Source: Amantichitinum ursilacus
GTDB taxonomy: Bacteria > Pseudomonadota > Gammaproteobacteria > Burkholderiales > Chitinibacteraceae
Assembly: GCF_001294205.1 (NCBI RefSeq)
Contig: NZ_LAQT01000006.1
Location: 62,001 to 126,000 of the forward strand
Length of the DNA: 64,000 bases
Direction: 5' to 3'
A program made the translations under genes and the position numbers. Within the stretch, counting starts at the first letter, position 1. Each line of letters starts with the position of its first letter. Positions 56,765-64,000 of the stretch are shown here, in pieces. Below the pieces are notes generated by a model, which made no database searches, had not been told where the DNA came from, and saw only the letters and a list, made by a program, of their open reading frames with translations.

Positions 56765-58012
56765 ATGAAAACTTTGCGTATGACGCTCTGCGCAGCGGCT
56801 TTGATGACCGTTGCATGCGCTGCCAATGCGGCAGAAGTTGAAGTCCTGCACTGGTGGACATCCGGCGGTGAAGCAAAGGCCGCTGGCGAGCTGAAGAAAA
56901 TGCTCGAAACCAAGGGCGACAAGTGGAAGGATTTCGCTGTAGCCGGTGGTGCTGGCGATAACGCCATGACCGCGCTGAAGACCCGCGTCGTGTCTGGCAA
57001 CCCGCCTTCCGCCGCTCAGGTTAAAGGCCCCGCCATTCAGGAATGGGGTGATCAAGGTGTTCTGGCCAACATCGACGATGTGGCTAACAAGAACAACTGG
57101 AACAAGGTTCTGCCGGCCGTTGTGCAGAACACCATGAAATACCAAGGTCACTACGTGGCTGCACCGGTTAACGTTCACCGCGTTAACTGGCTGTGGGTTA
57201 ACCCGGAGCTGCTGAAGAAGGCCAACGCCAAAGTTCCGACCACTTGGGACGAATTCTTCAAGACTGCTGACGCGCTGCAAAAAGCCGGCATCCAGCCGGT
57301 GGCTTACGGTGGTCAACCGTGGCAAGACTCCACCGTCTTTGAAGACGTGGTTCTGGGTGTAGGCGGTGCTGACTTCTTCAAGAAGGCTTTCGTTCAACTG
57401 GACCAGGCAACGCTGAAGGGCGCCACTATGGTCAAGGCGCTCGAAACCTACAAGAAGATCAAGCCGTATACCGACAAGAACGCCGCTGGCCGCGACTGGA
57501 ACCTGGCAACCGCCATGGTTATCAATGGCAAGGCTGGTATGCAGTTCATGGGTGACTGGGCCAAGGGCGAGTTCCTGGCTGCAGGCAAGGTACCGGGCAA
57601 AGACTTCCTGTGCGTGCCGGCGCCTGGCACTGCCAAGTCCTACACCTTCAACATCGACAGCTTTATCTTCTTCAAGCTGAAGAATGCTGATGGCGCCAAG
57701 GGTCAGAACGACCTGGCTGAAACGCTGGTTAGCCCGGAATTCCAACAAGTGTTCAACCTGAACAAGGGTTCCATCCCGGTTCGTCTGGACGCCGACATGG
57801 CCAAGTTTGATGACTGCGGTAAAGAGTCTGCCAAAGACTTCGCAACTGATAACAAGTCCGGCACGCTGGTTCCGTCCTTCGCTCACGGCATGGCTGCTCA
57901 CTCGGCTACCCAAGGCGCGATCTTCGACGTTGTTTCGCAATTCTGGAACGACGACAGCATGACCGCCCAACAAGCTGCCGCCAAGCTGGCTGCTGCTGCC
58001 AAGGTCAACTAA
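56765..58012 (+). CDS. gtsA: Sugar ABC transporter substrate-binding protein (GtsA-like)
   Basis: 415 residues. Periplasmic family-1 sugar-binding protein. The signal peptide MKTLRMTLCAAALMTVACAANAA leads directly to EVEVLHWWTSGGEAKAAGELK, a start typical of glucose/mannose-binding GtsA/GltB-type proteins. The true start is the ATG at 56765; a longer frame upstream breaks the signal peptide. Strong codon bias suggests high expression. Glucose as ligand is inferred from family and the adjacent ED genes. Confidence 0.9.
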   Translation: MKTLRMTLCAAALMTVACAANAAEVEVLHWWTSGGEAKAAGELKKMLETKGDKWKDFAVAGGAGDNAMTALKTRVVSGNPPSAAQVKGPAIQEWGDQGVLANIDDVANKNNWNKVLPAVVQNTMKYQGHYVAAPVNVHRVNWLWVNPELLKKANAKVPTTWDEFFKTADALQKAGIQPVAYGGQPWQDSTVFEDVVLGVGGADFFKKAFVQLDQATLKGATMVKALETYKKIKPYTDKNAAGRDWNLATAMVINGKAGMQFMGDWAKGEFLAAGKVPGKDFLCVPAPGTAKSYTFNIDSFIFFKLKNADGAKGQNDLAETLVSPEFQQVFNLNKGSIPVRLDADMAKFDDCGKESAKDFATDNKSGTLVPSFAHGMAAHSATQGAIFDVVSQFWNDDSMTAQQAAAKLAAAAKVN

Positions 58013-58080
58013 TCCACGGATGGCCGCAAGGCCATCTTCGGGTCTGACCTGAAATACCCGCTTTTGTAGTACCGCACTAA

Positions 58081-58110
58081 CCCTCTCTCACCGTTCCAGG
58101 TGGGAGAGGG
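58081..58110 (+). other. Strong hairpin between binding protein and permease genes
   Basis: A 12-bp stem with one G-U pair (58081-58092 with 58099-58110) and a six-base loop lies in the 130-base gap, without a T-run. Such hairpins often protect the 3' end of the binding-protein mRNA so that it is made in excess over the permeases. Confidence 0.7.
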
Positions 58111-58142
58111 GGCTCCACCCCATCGTACATCGGAGATTTGTC

Positions 58143-59039
58143 ATGATTCAGTCGACCCGGCCAGCTCAGTATGGCTTTGCGGAACGCTGGCTTCCGCGGC
58201 TTGTGCTTGCCCCGTCGTTCTTGCTCTCGCTGGTATTCATTTACGGCTTTGTAGTCTGGAACGGGTATCTGTCTTTTACTGCCTCGAGCCTGTTGCCCAG
58301 ATATGAATGGGTCGGTTTCCACCAATATGCGCGTCTGTTTGCCAATGACCGCTGGTGGGTGGCTGTATTCAACCTGTTCAAGTTTGGCGTGCTGTTTATC
58401 GGTATCAGCATGTTGGTCGGTATTTTCCTGGCCATTTTGCTGGATCAGAAAATCCGCTTTGAAGGTTTTATCCGCACCGTTTACCTGTACCCGATGGCGC
58501 TGTCGTTCATCGTGACCGGCACGGCGTGGAAATGGATGCTGAACCCGGGTCTGGGCCTGGAAAAGCTGATGCATGACTGGGGCTGGACGTCGTTTACCTT
58601 CGACTGGCTGGTCAATCCCGACATGTCGATCTACACCGTGGTGATCGCCGCCATCTGGCAATCGTCCGGTTTTGTAATGGCACTGTTCCTCGCTGGCCTG
58701 CGCGGTATTGATGATTCGATCATCAAGGCAGCCCAGATCGATGGCGCAACCCTGCCGCGTATTTACTGGAAGATCATTCTGCCCGCCATGCGGCCGGTGT
58801 TCTTCTCCACGCTGATGATTCTGGCTCACATCGCCATCAAGAGCTTTGACCTTGTGGTCGCGCTGACTGGTGGTGGCCCGGGCTTCTCGTCGGACGTACC
58901 CGCAACCTATATGTATGCAATGGCCTTTACCCGTGGCGAAATGGGCCTGGGTTCCGCCAGCGCAATGATGATGCTGCTGAGCGTGTCGGCCGTCATCGTG
59001 CCTTACCTGTATTCCGAACTGCGCAGAGGTAGTCGTTAA
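58143..59039 (+). CDS. gtsB: Sugar ABC transporter permease (GtsB-like)
   Basis: 298 residues, six membrane helices, MalF-type. The EAA loop is DDSIIKAAQIDGATLPRIYWKIILPAMRPVF. GGPGFSSDVPATYMY is usual for sugar permeases of this group. GGAG precedes the ATG. The stop overlaps the next start by one base (TAATG). Confidence 0.92.
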   Translation: MIQSTRPAQYGFAERWLPRLVLAPSFLLSLVFIYGFVVWNGYLSFTASSLLPRYEWVGFHQYARLFANDRWWVAVFNLFKFGVLFIGISMLVGIFLAILLDQKIRFEGFIRTVYLYPMALSFIVTGTAWKWMLNPGLGLEKLMHDWGWTSFTFDWLVNPDMSIYTVVIAAIWQSSGFVMALFLAGLRGIDDSIIKAAQIDGATLPRIYWKIILPAMRPVFFSTLMILAHIAIKSFDLVVALTGGGPGFSSDVPATYMYAMAFTRGEMGLGSASAMMMLLSVSAVIVPYLYSELRRGSR

Positions 59040-59896
59040 TGGCTAATAACAACAAATGGGCCCGCATCCTGGTTTATGCGGTTCTGATCTACGCGGTTAT
59101 CTATTACTTGTTGCCGCTGTACGTGATGATCACCACCTCGGTCAAAACCACCGAAGAAATCCGCACCGGTAACCTGTTGTCGCTGCCGATGCACATCACG
59201 CTGGACGCCTGGCGCAAGGCATGGGGTACCGCGTGTACTGGCGTGCAATGTACCGGTCTGTCGTTGTACTTCTGGAACTCGGTGCGCATGGTGTTTCCGG
59301 CCGTGATCATCTCCACCACGATGGGCGCCATCAATGGCTACATCCTGTCGAAGTGGAAGTTCTACGGCTCCGAGATCGTGTTTGCCATGCTGATGTATGG
59401 CCTGTACATCCCGTTCCAGGTACTGCTGCTGCCGATGGCGCAAACCGAAGGTTATCTGGGCATTGCCGGCACCACACCGGGCCTGATCTTCGTACACGTC
59501 GTTTGCGGTATCGCATCGACCACGCTGTTCTTCCGCAACTATTACGTCGGTATCCCGGATGAGCTGATCAACGCCGCACGCCTTGATGGCGCTGGCTTCT
59601 GGCGCATTTTCTTCCGCGTGGTGCTGCCGATGTCGCTGCCGATCGTGATGGTGACCTTCATCTGGCAATTTACCCAGATCTGGAACGACTTCCTGTTCGG
59701 CCTGGTGTTCTCGTCCGGTGATTCGCAACCGATTACCGTGGGCCTGAACAACATGGCCAACACCTCGACGTCGGTGAAGGAATACAACGTAGACATGGCC
59801 GGCGCGATTATCGCGGCGCTGCCGACGATCTTCGTCTACGTGGTGGCAGGCAAATATTTCGTGCGCGGCCTGGCCGCTGGCGCGGTCAAGGGCTGA
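59039..59896 (+). CDS. gtsC: Sugar ABC transporter permease (GtsC-like)
   Basis: 285 residues, six helices, MalG-type. The EAA loop is IPDELINAARLDGAGFWRIFFRVVLPMSLPI. FIWQFTQIWNDFLFGLVFS near the C-terminal end is typical of GtsC/ThuG-like permeases. It is translationally coupled to gtsB. Confidence 0.92.
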   Translation: MANNNKWARILVYAVLIYAVIYYLLPLYVMITTSVKTTEEIRTGNLLSLPMHITLDAWRKAWGTACTGVQCTGLSLYFWNSVRMVFPAVIISTTMGAINGYILSKWKFYGSEIVFAMLMYGLYIPFQVLLLPMAQTEGYLGIAGTTPGLIFVHVVCGIASTTLFFRNYYVGIPDELINAARLDGAGFWRIFFRVVLPMSLPIVMVTFIWQFTQIWNDFLFGLVFSSGDSQPITVGLNNMANTSTSVKEYNVDMAGAIIAALPTIFVYVVAGKYFVRGLAAGAVKG

Positions 59897-60006
59897 TCCA
59901 GCCTTCATAGATAAACCCGAGCGCTGCGGCAAACGCAGGAGCAAGCCACATGGCGATGCCCGCTTTGCCAGCAGCCCGGTACCCGAACTCAGAACTGGAG
60001 AAAAAG

Positions 60007-61104
60007 ATGGGCGCACTTGCCATCAAGAACGTCACCAAAAGCTTTGGCGACACGCATATCCTCAAAGGCATCGATATCGAGATCGACGACGGTCAGTTCC
60101 TGATCCTGGTTGGTCCGTCGGGCTGCGGTAAGTCCACGCTGATGAACATCATTGCGGGCCTGGAAGGCCCGACTACCGGTGAAGTGCATATCGGTGGCCG
60201 CGTGGTGAACAACATTTCGCCCAAAGATCGCGATATCGCGATGGTGTTCCAGAGCTACGCGCTGTACCCGACCATGAACGTGCGTCAGAACATTGCCTTC
60301 GGTCTGGAAACCCGCAAAGTACCCAAGAAAGAACAAGACGAAGTGATCCAGCGCGTCGCCAAGATGCTGCAGATGGATCACCTGCTGGATCGCAAGCCGG
60401 GCCAGTTGTCCGGCGGCCAGCGTCAACGTGTGGCCATGGGCCGTGCACTGGCGCGCGATCCGATCCTGTTCTTGTTTGACGAGCCGCTGTCCAACCTGGA
60501 CGCCAAGCTGCGCGTTGAAATGCGGACCGAAATCAAGCAACTGCATCAGCGCCTGAAGACCACCATGGTCTACGTGACGCACGATCAGATCGAAGCCATG
60601 ACGCTGGGCGATCGTATTGCCGTGATGAAAGACGGCATCATCCAGCAGTTCGGCAGCCCGCAAGAAATTTACGAGCGCCCGAGCAACCTGTTTGTGGCCA
60701 GCTTTATCGGGTCGCCGTCGATGAACTTCATCGATTGCCACCTGGCTGAGCAAAATGGCCAGATCGGCGTGAGCCTGCAGACCGACAGCGACGCCCGCTT
60801 CCTGCCGCTGCCGAATGGTCAGCGCCTGGCTGGCCGCGTGGGCCAGGAAGTGATCCTGGGCGTGCGTCCGGAACAACTGGATGTGGCGCACTCGGACGAC
60901 AACGTCGCTGCGATCAGCATCAAGGTCAACCTGACCGAGCCGACCGGCCCGGACACCATGATCTTCACCAAAATCAACGGCAAAGAAGTGGTGGCGCGTG
61001 TACACCCGCGTGATGCCAAGGGCCCGGGCGAAACCATGCGCCTGGCGCTGGACATGAGCAAGGTGGTGCTGTTCGACCCGAAAACTGAATTGCGCCTGGA
61101 GTAA
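60007..61104 (+). CDS. Sugar ABC transporter ATPase (MalK/UgpC family)
   Basis: 365 residues. Powers the sugar importer. Walker A GPSGCGKST (36-44), Q-loop VFQSYALYP, signature LSGGQRQRVAMGRAL, Walker B LFLFDEPLSNLD and switch VTHDQIEAM are all complete; a C-terminal TOBE regulatory domain follows (about 235-365, LGVRPEQLDV). The start ATG at 60007 has GGAGAA; an earlier in-frame ATG at 59950 has none. It is the last gene of the operon, before a strong terminator. Confidence 0.95.
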   Translation: MGALAIKNVTKSFGDTHILKGIDIEIDDGQFLILVGPSGCGKSTLMNIIAGLEGPTTGEVHIGGRVVNNISPKDRDIAMVFQSYALYPTMNVRQNIAFGLETRKVPKKEQDEVIQRVAKMLQMDHLLDRKPGQLSGGQRQRVAMGRALARDPILFLFDEPLSNLDAKLRVEMRTEIKQLHQRLKTTMVYVTHDQIEAMTLGDRIAVMKDGIIQQFGSPQEIYERPSNLFVASFIGSPSMNFIDCHLAEQNGQIGVSLQTDSDARFLPLPNGQRLAGRVGQEVILGVRPEQLDVAHSDDNVAAISIKVNLTEPTGPDTMIFTKINGKEVVARVHPRDAKGPGETMRLALDMSKVVLFDPKTELRLE

Positions 61105-61149
61105 TCCGGCGACGGAATGTGCCTGAAGAGGTCTTCCTAGAGTAGAGCT

Positions 61150-61180
61150 GCCCCACCGTAACCCGGTGGGGCTTTTTTTT
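61150..61180 (+). terminator. Rho-independent terminator of the sugar ABC operon
   Basis: A perfect 9-bp GC-rich stem (61150-61158 with 61164-61172), TAACC loop and eight T. Confidence 0.95.
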
Positions 61181-61207
61181 GTGTGGACGGCCCGTGGCTG
61201 GCGCGTG

Positions 61208-61312
61208 CGCATAGGGTGGGTCGTGACCCACCATCAAAGGCAGCGAACAGAACGCAGCGGTCGCGGGTCTCATCAGCGGCTTTGAATGGTGGGTCATGAC
61301 CCACCCTATGCG
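61208..61312. repeat. REP/BIME-like inverted repeat
   Basis: Two arms of 32 and 33 bases (61208-61239 and 61280-61312) are inverted copies differing by one substitution and one inserted base, with a 40-base spacer. Each arm holds its own palindrome, GGTGGGTCGTGACCCACC or GGTGGGTCATGACCCACC. The layout is that of a paired REP element. It lies between the convergent ABC operon and recR. No transposase is near. Confidence 0.8.
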
Positions 61313-61372
61313 TGGTGGCCTCCGCGGCTCAGCTTGCGATCCATACGCCGCGCGGATCGGCCTGGGGTGCGC

Positions 61373-61969
61373 TTACAGCTTGCGCCGTTCCACTAACGCT
61401 TGCGCCAGCGTGCCCGGATCGACATGTTCCAGCTCGCCGCCCACCGGCAGACCGCGCGCAATGCGGCTGACTTGCAGCCCGCGCGCGCGCAGCATCTCGG
61501 CCAGATAATGCGCGGTGGCTTCGCCTTCGACGGTGAAGTTGGTACTGAGGATGACCTCTTGCACAACGCCATCGCTGGCGCGCTCCAGCAGTCGGGCAAA
61601 GGCGATGTCTTGCGTGCCGATGCCATCAAGCGGACTTAGTCGCCCCATCAGCACAAAGTACAAACCGTGATACGCCAGCGTTTGCTCCACCATCAACAGA
61701 TCGGTGGGCATTTCCACTACGCATAGCTGTTCCCGTGTGCGGCGCTCATCCGCGCAAATCTCGCAGACTTCGGCTTCGGTAAAGGTATTGCAGTCACGGC
61801 AATGGCGCAGCGTGCCCAATGCATGCATCAACGCATGCGCCAGATCATTGGCGCCGGGCTGATCGCGCTGCAGTAAGTGATAGGCCATGCGGCTGGCCGA
61901 TTTGGGGCCGACGCCAGGTAACACGCGCAATGCGTCGATCAGGTTCTGCAAAGAAGACGGCGTACTCAT
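61373..61969 (-). CDS. recR: Recombination mediator RecR
   Basis: 198 residues. With RecO loads RecA at gaps. HhH region [17 protein letters not shown] at the start, four-cysteine zinc finger (Cys57, 60, 69, 72) and a Toprim domain with [14 protein letters not shown]. The ATG at 61969 ([15 protein letters not shown]) fits the family; longer open sequence upstream does not. Third in the dnaX-ybaB-recR set. Confidence 0.96.
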   Translation of the reverse strand: MSTPSSLQNLIDALRVLPGVGPKSASRMAYHLLQRDQPGANDLAHALMHALGTLRHCRDCNTFTEAEVCEICADERRTREQLCVVEMPTDLLMVEQTLAYHGLYFVLMGRLSPLDGIGTQDIAFARLLERASDGVVQEVILSTNFTVEGEATAHYLAEMLRARGLQVSRIARGLPVGGELEHVDPGTLAQALVERRKL

Positions 61970-62053
61970 CGACAGGCGACTCGGGATGGATGGAGGAGGG
62001 TACAAACAACAAGGGCAGAAGCACTGGTCTTCTGCCCCCGGGGCCATGCGCGC

Positions 62054-62383
62054 TTAGAACGGCATCTTGAAGCCAGGCGGCAGGCTCATGCCGGCGGTAA
62101 AGCCCGCCATTTTTTCAGACGTGGTGGTTTCCACCTTGCGCGTGGCGTCGTTCAGCGCGGCCACGATCAGGTCTTCCAGCATGTCTTTGTCGTCCTGCAG
62201 CAGGCTGTCGTCGATGTGGATGCGCTTGACCGCGTGGTTACACGTCATGGTCACTTTGACCATGCCCGCGCCCGCCTGGCCTTCCACTTCTACCGTGGCC
62301 AGCGCTTCTTGCGCCTTGGCCATGTTTTCCTGCATCTGTTGGGCCTGCTTCATCAGGTTGCCCAGACCGCCTTTATTGAACAT
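62054..62383 (-). CDS. ybaB: YbaB/EbfC family nucleoid-associated protein
   Basis: 109 residues. Small dimeric DNA-binding protein. The N-terminal [24 protein letters not shown] helix and [25 protein letters not shown] are typical. It lies 33 bases after dnaX and 84 bases ahead of recR, the conserved order. Confidence 0.95.
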   Translation of the reverse strand: MFNKGGLGNLMKQAQQMQENMAKAQEALATVEVEGQAGAGMVKVTMTCNHAVKRIHIDDSLLQDDKDMLEDLIVAALNDATRKVETTTSEKMAGFTAGMSLPPGFKMPF

Positions 62384-62416
62384 GTTTTGCTCCTTGTTGA
62401 TCGGTAAAAGCGCGGG

Positions 62417-64000
62417 TTACACCGGCTGGATGGTGCCGGGCACCACGATAGCGCCAAAGTCTTGCACCAGGGATTGCACAAACGGATCGTTCTGGATTGC
62501 GTCTTCCGCCTGCGCCTGACGTACTGCCCGCTCGCGCTGCATGATGGCCGCGGGCGTGTGATGAATTTCTTCCTCGATCAGCTGCGCGCTGACTTCAATA
62601 TCCTGGCCAAAGTGACGGCTTAATGCCTCGCGCAGCTTGTCCTGGAAATCGCGCGTGGCGATGCTCTTGTTGGCGTTGTTAACGCGCAGTACAAACACGC
62701 CGTTATTCCAACTGGTCAATTCTGCCTGGTGGGCCAGCATCAGCGCCGCGCCGATTTTCATGCTGTCGAGCAAGGCACGCCAGTCGCCGCTGAAATCTTC
62801 AAGCCGGGGCGCCATGGCCGCGGCTGGCTCGATCTGCACGGTAACGGCCGGGATTTCCGCGCCAGTGACATTGACCGTCACTTCAACGTGATTGTTCGCG
62901 ACCGGCTCGCTTGGTGTGGACCGCGCGATCGTGACATGCGCTGGGGGCTCGGTGGAGAGCGATTCCCACGGCGGCAGATCATTGGGATCTTCGGGTTCGA
63001 TGGCGGGTGCAGGCGCGGGCGCCGGGGCGGGCGCGGCGACGGGTGCAGCAACCGGGGCGGGCACGGGCGCGGCAGTTGGTGTCGGCGCGGCCACCGGCGT
63101 TTCCACCGCAATCGGCACCGGAGCCGGAGCCGCAATCGCCGCCGGTGCAGGCCGGGAAGCAGCGCTACCGCCACTGGCCGGCATTGCCGCCAGCTGCGCG
63201 CCACCGACCGGCGCAAACGCCAGCATACGCATCAGCGTCATCGAAAAACCGGCGTATTCATCGGGCGCCAGAGCCAGGTCACGGCGACCATGAATGGCAA
63301 TCTGATAATAAAGCTGGGTTTCTTCCGCGCTGATTGCCTCGGCAATGGCCAGGATATCCGCGCGTTGTGGCAAATCGTCCGCTAGCGCGGCGGGCACAAC
63401 CTGCGCCATCGAAATCTGGTGCAGCAAATGTGCGAGTTCGTGCAATGCCGATTCGTACGACAAGCCACGCGCCGCGATGCTGTCGGCAGCGGCCATCATG
63501 GCCACGCCGTCATTGGCCACCAGCGCGCGCAGCACATCAAACAAATAGCTCTGGTCGACCGCGCCCAGCATGGCGCGCACGCCTTCTTCGCGTACGTCAC
63601 CACCGCCATAGGCAATGGCCTGATCCAGCAGGCTAAGCGCATCGCGCATCGAACCATTGGCGGCATGGCCCAGCAGGGCCAGCGCGCTGGGTTCAAACGG
63701 AATCTGTTCGGCTTCGAGCACGTGGTTAAGGTGGCCCGAGACCTGTTGCGGCGTCATTTGCCGCAACGAAAACTGCAAACAACGCGACAGCACCGTGATC
63801 GGCACCTTCTGCGGATCGGTGGTGGCGAGGATGAATTTGACGTGGCCGGGTGGTTCTTCCAGCGTTTTCAGCATCGCGTTAAAGGCACTTTTGGACAGCA
63901 TGTGCACTTCATCGATGATGTAAACCTTGAAGCGGCCGGCGGTGGGCGCGTACTGCGCGTTATCGAGCACTTCGCGGATATTGTCGATGCCGGTATTCGA
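62417..64000 (-). CDS. dnaX: DNA polymerase III subunits gamma/tau (5' end cut by window)
   Basis: 527 C-terminal codons; the frame continues past the right edge (first residues SNTGIDNIREVLDNAQYAP). Visible: the AAA+ Walker B region VYIIDEVHMLSKSAFNAMLKTLEEPP, sensor ILATTDPQKVPITVLSRCLQF, then domain III, a long Pro/Ala-rich linker (around residues 285-345) and a C-terminal tau region. The N-terminal ~120 residues with the P-loop and zinc module are missing. No A-rich slippage heptamer for a programmed gamma frameshift was seen. Confidence 0.96.
   Translation of the reverse strand, partial: SNTGIDNIREVLDNAQYAPTAGRFKVYIIDEVHMLSKSAFNAMLKTLEEPPGHVKFILATTDPQKVPITVLSRCLQFSLRQMTPQQVSGHLNHVLEAEQIPFEPSALALLGHAANGSMRDALSLLDQAIAYGGGDVREEGVRAMLGAVDQSYLFDVLRALVANDGVAMMAAADSIAARGLSYESALHELAHLLHQISMAQVVPAALADDLPQRADILAIAEAISAEETQLYYQIAIHGRRDLALAPDEYAGFSMTLMRMLAFAPVGGAQLAAMPASGGSAASRPAPAAIAAPAPVPIAVETPVAAPTPTAAPVPAPVAAPVAAPAPAPAPAPAIEPEDPNDLPPWESLSTEPPAHVTIARSTPSEPVANNHVEVTVNVTGAEIPAVTVQIEPAAAMAPRLEDFSGDWRALLDSMKIGAALMLAHQAELTSWNNGVFVLRVNNANKSIATRDFQDKLREALSRHFGQDIEVSAQLIEEEIHHTPAAIMQRERAVRQAQAEDAIQNDPFVQSLVQDFGAIVVPGTIQPV

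Noticed and set aside
62417-64000. Programmed frameshift in dnaX to make gamma.
   Set aside because: No A-AAA-AAG-like slippery heptamer was found in the visible part of the gene.

Overview
The window reads as a contiguous stretch of chromosome from a GC-rich betaproteobacterium. The gene complements and orders (aroQ-accB-accC, queA-tgt-yajC-secD-secF, dnaX-ybaB-recR, aceE-aceF-lpdA with a lipoyl domain on Lpd) and the protein sequences suggest the order Neisseriales, perhaps near Chitinibacteraceae. That placement is inferred from family resemblance only. No phage, insertion sequence, CRISPR array, rRNA or tRNA was seen. Both ends cut a gene: prmA at the left and dnaX at the right.

1-16.1 kb is mostly housekeeping: prmA, accC, accB and aroQ (minus strand), then queA, tgt, yajC, secD and secF, a DedA-type membrane protein overlapping bioC-bioD, a SCO-type copper chaperone and a YcgR/PilZ protein (plus). 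A zinc alcohol dehydrogenase and a YeeZ-like epimerase (minus) are followed by a 2Fe-2S/FAD reductase (plus). 16.2-19.1 kb is a zinc/manganese uptake operon (znuC, znuB, znuA). It is led by a 79-residue histidine-rich, tail-anchored protein and preceded by a sigma70-like promoter overlapped by a perfect 7-1-7 palindrome of the Fur/Zur type. 19.1-25.7 kb holds a molybdopterin-fold protein without the metal cysteine, moaA-mobB, a purine permease, an NlpD-like lipoprotein, a glycine-zipper lipoprotein, cysK and an orphan XRE regulator in AT-rich DNA. 25.7-29.5 kb holds an RluA-type pseudouridine synthase, two small cysteine-rich proteins, ettA and a 58-codon secreted lysine/alanine-rich protein.

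29.6-34.5 kb is a divergent copper-resistance module: a Tat-exported multicopper oxidase on one side; copA, copZ, csoR and an unrecognised protein resembling a degenerate HMA domain on the other. Two similar CsoR-like operators each overlap a plausible promoter. pncB, a YbdL-like aminotransferase and a small fimbrial-like protein follow.

37.5-53.5 kb is central carbon metabolism: the pyruvate dehydrogenase complex (aceE, aceF, lpdA), pgi, hexR, pgl and zwf on the minus strand, and edd, eda and gap on the plus strand. The zwf-edd gap carries two HexR-consensus boxes. Together these genes form an Entner-Doudoroff route from glucose-6-phosphate to acetyl-CoA under HexR control. 53.8-61.1 kb continues the sugar theme with two tandem porins and a four-gene sugar ABC transporter whose binding protein resembles GtsA. 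A REP-like inverted repeat then separates this from the replication/repair cluster recR, ybaB and dnaX (minus).
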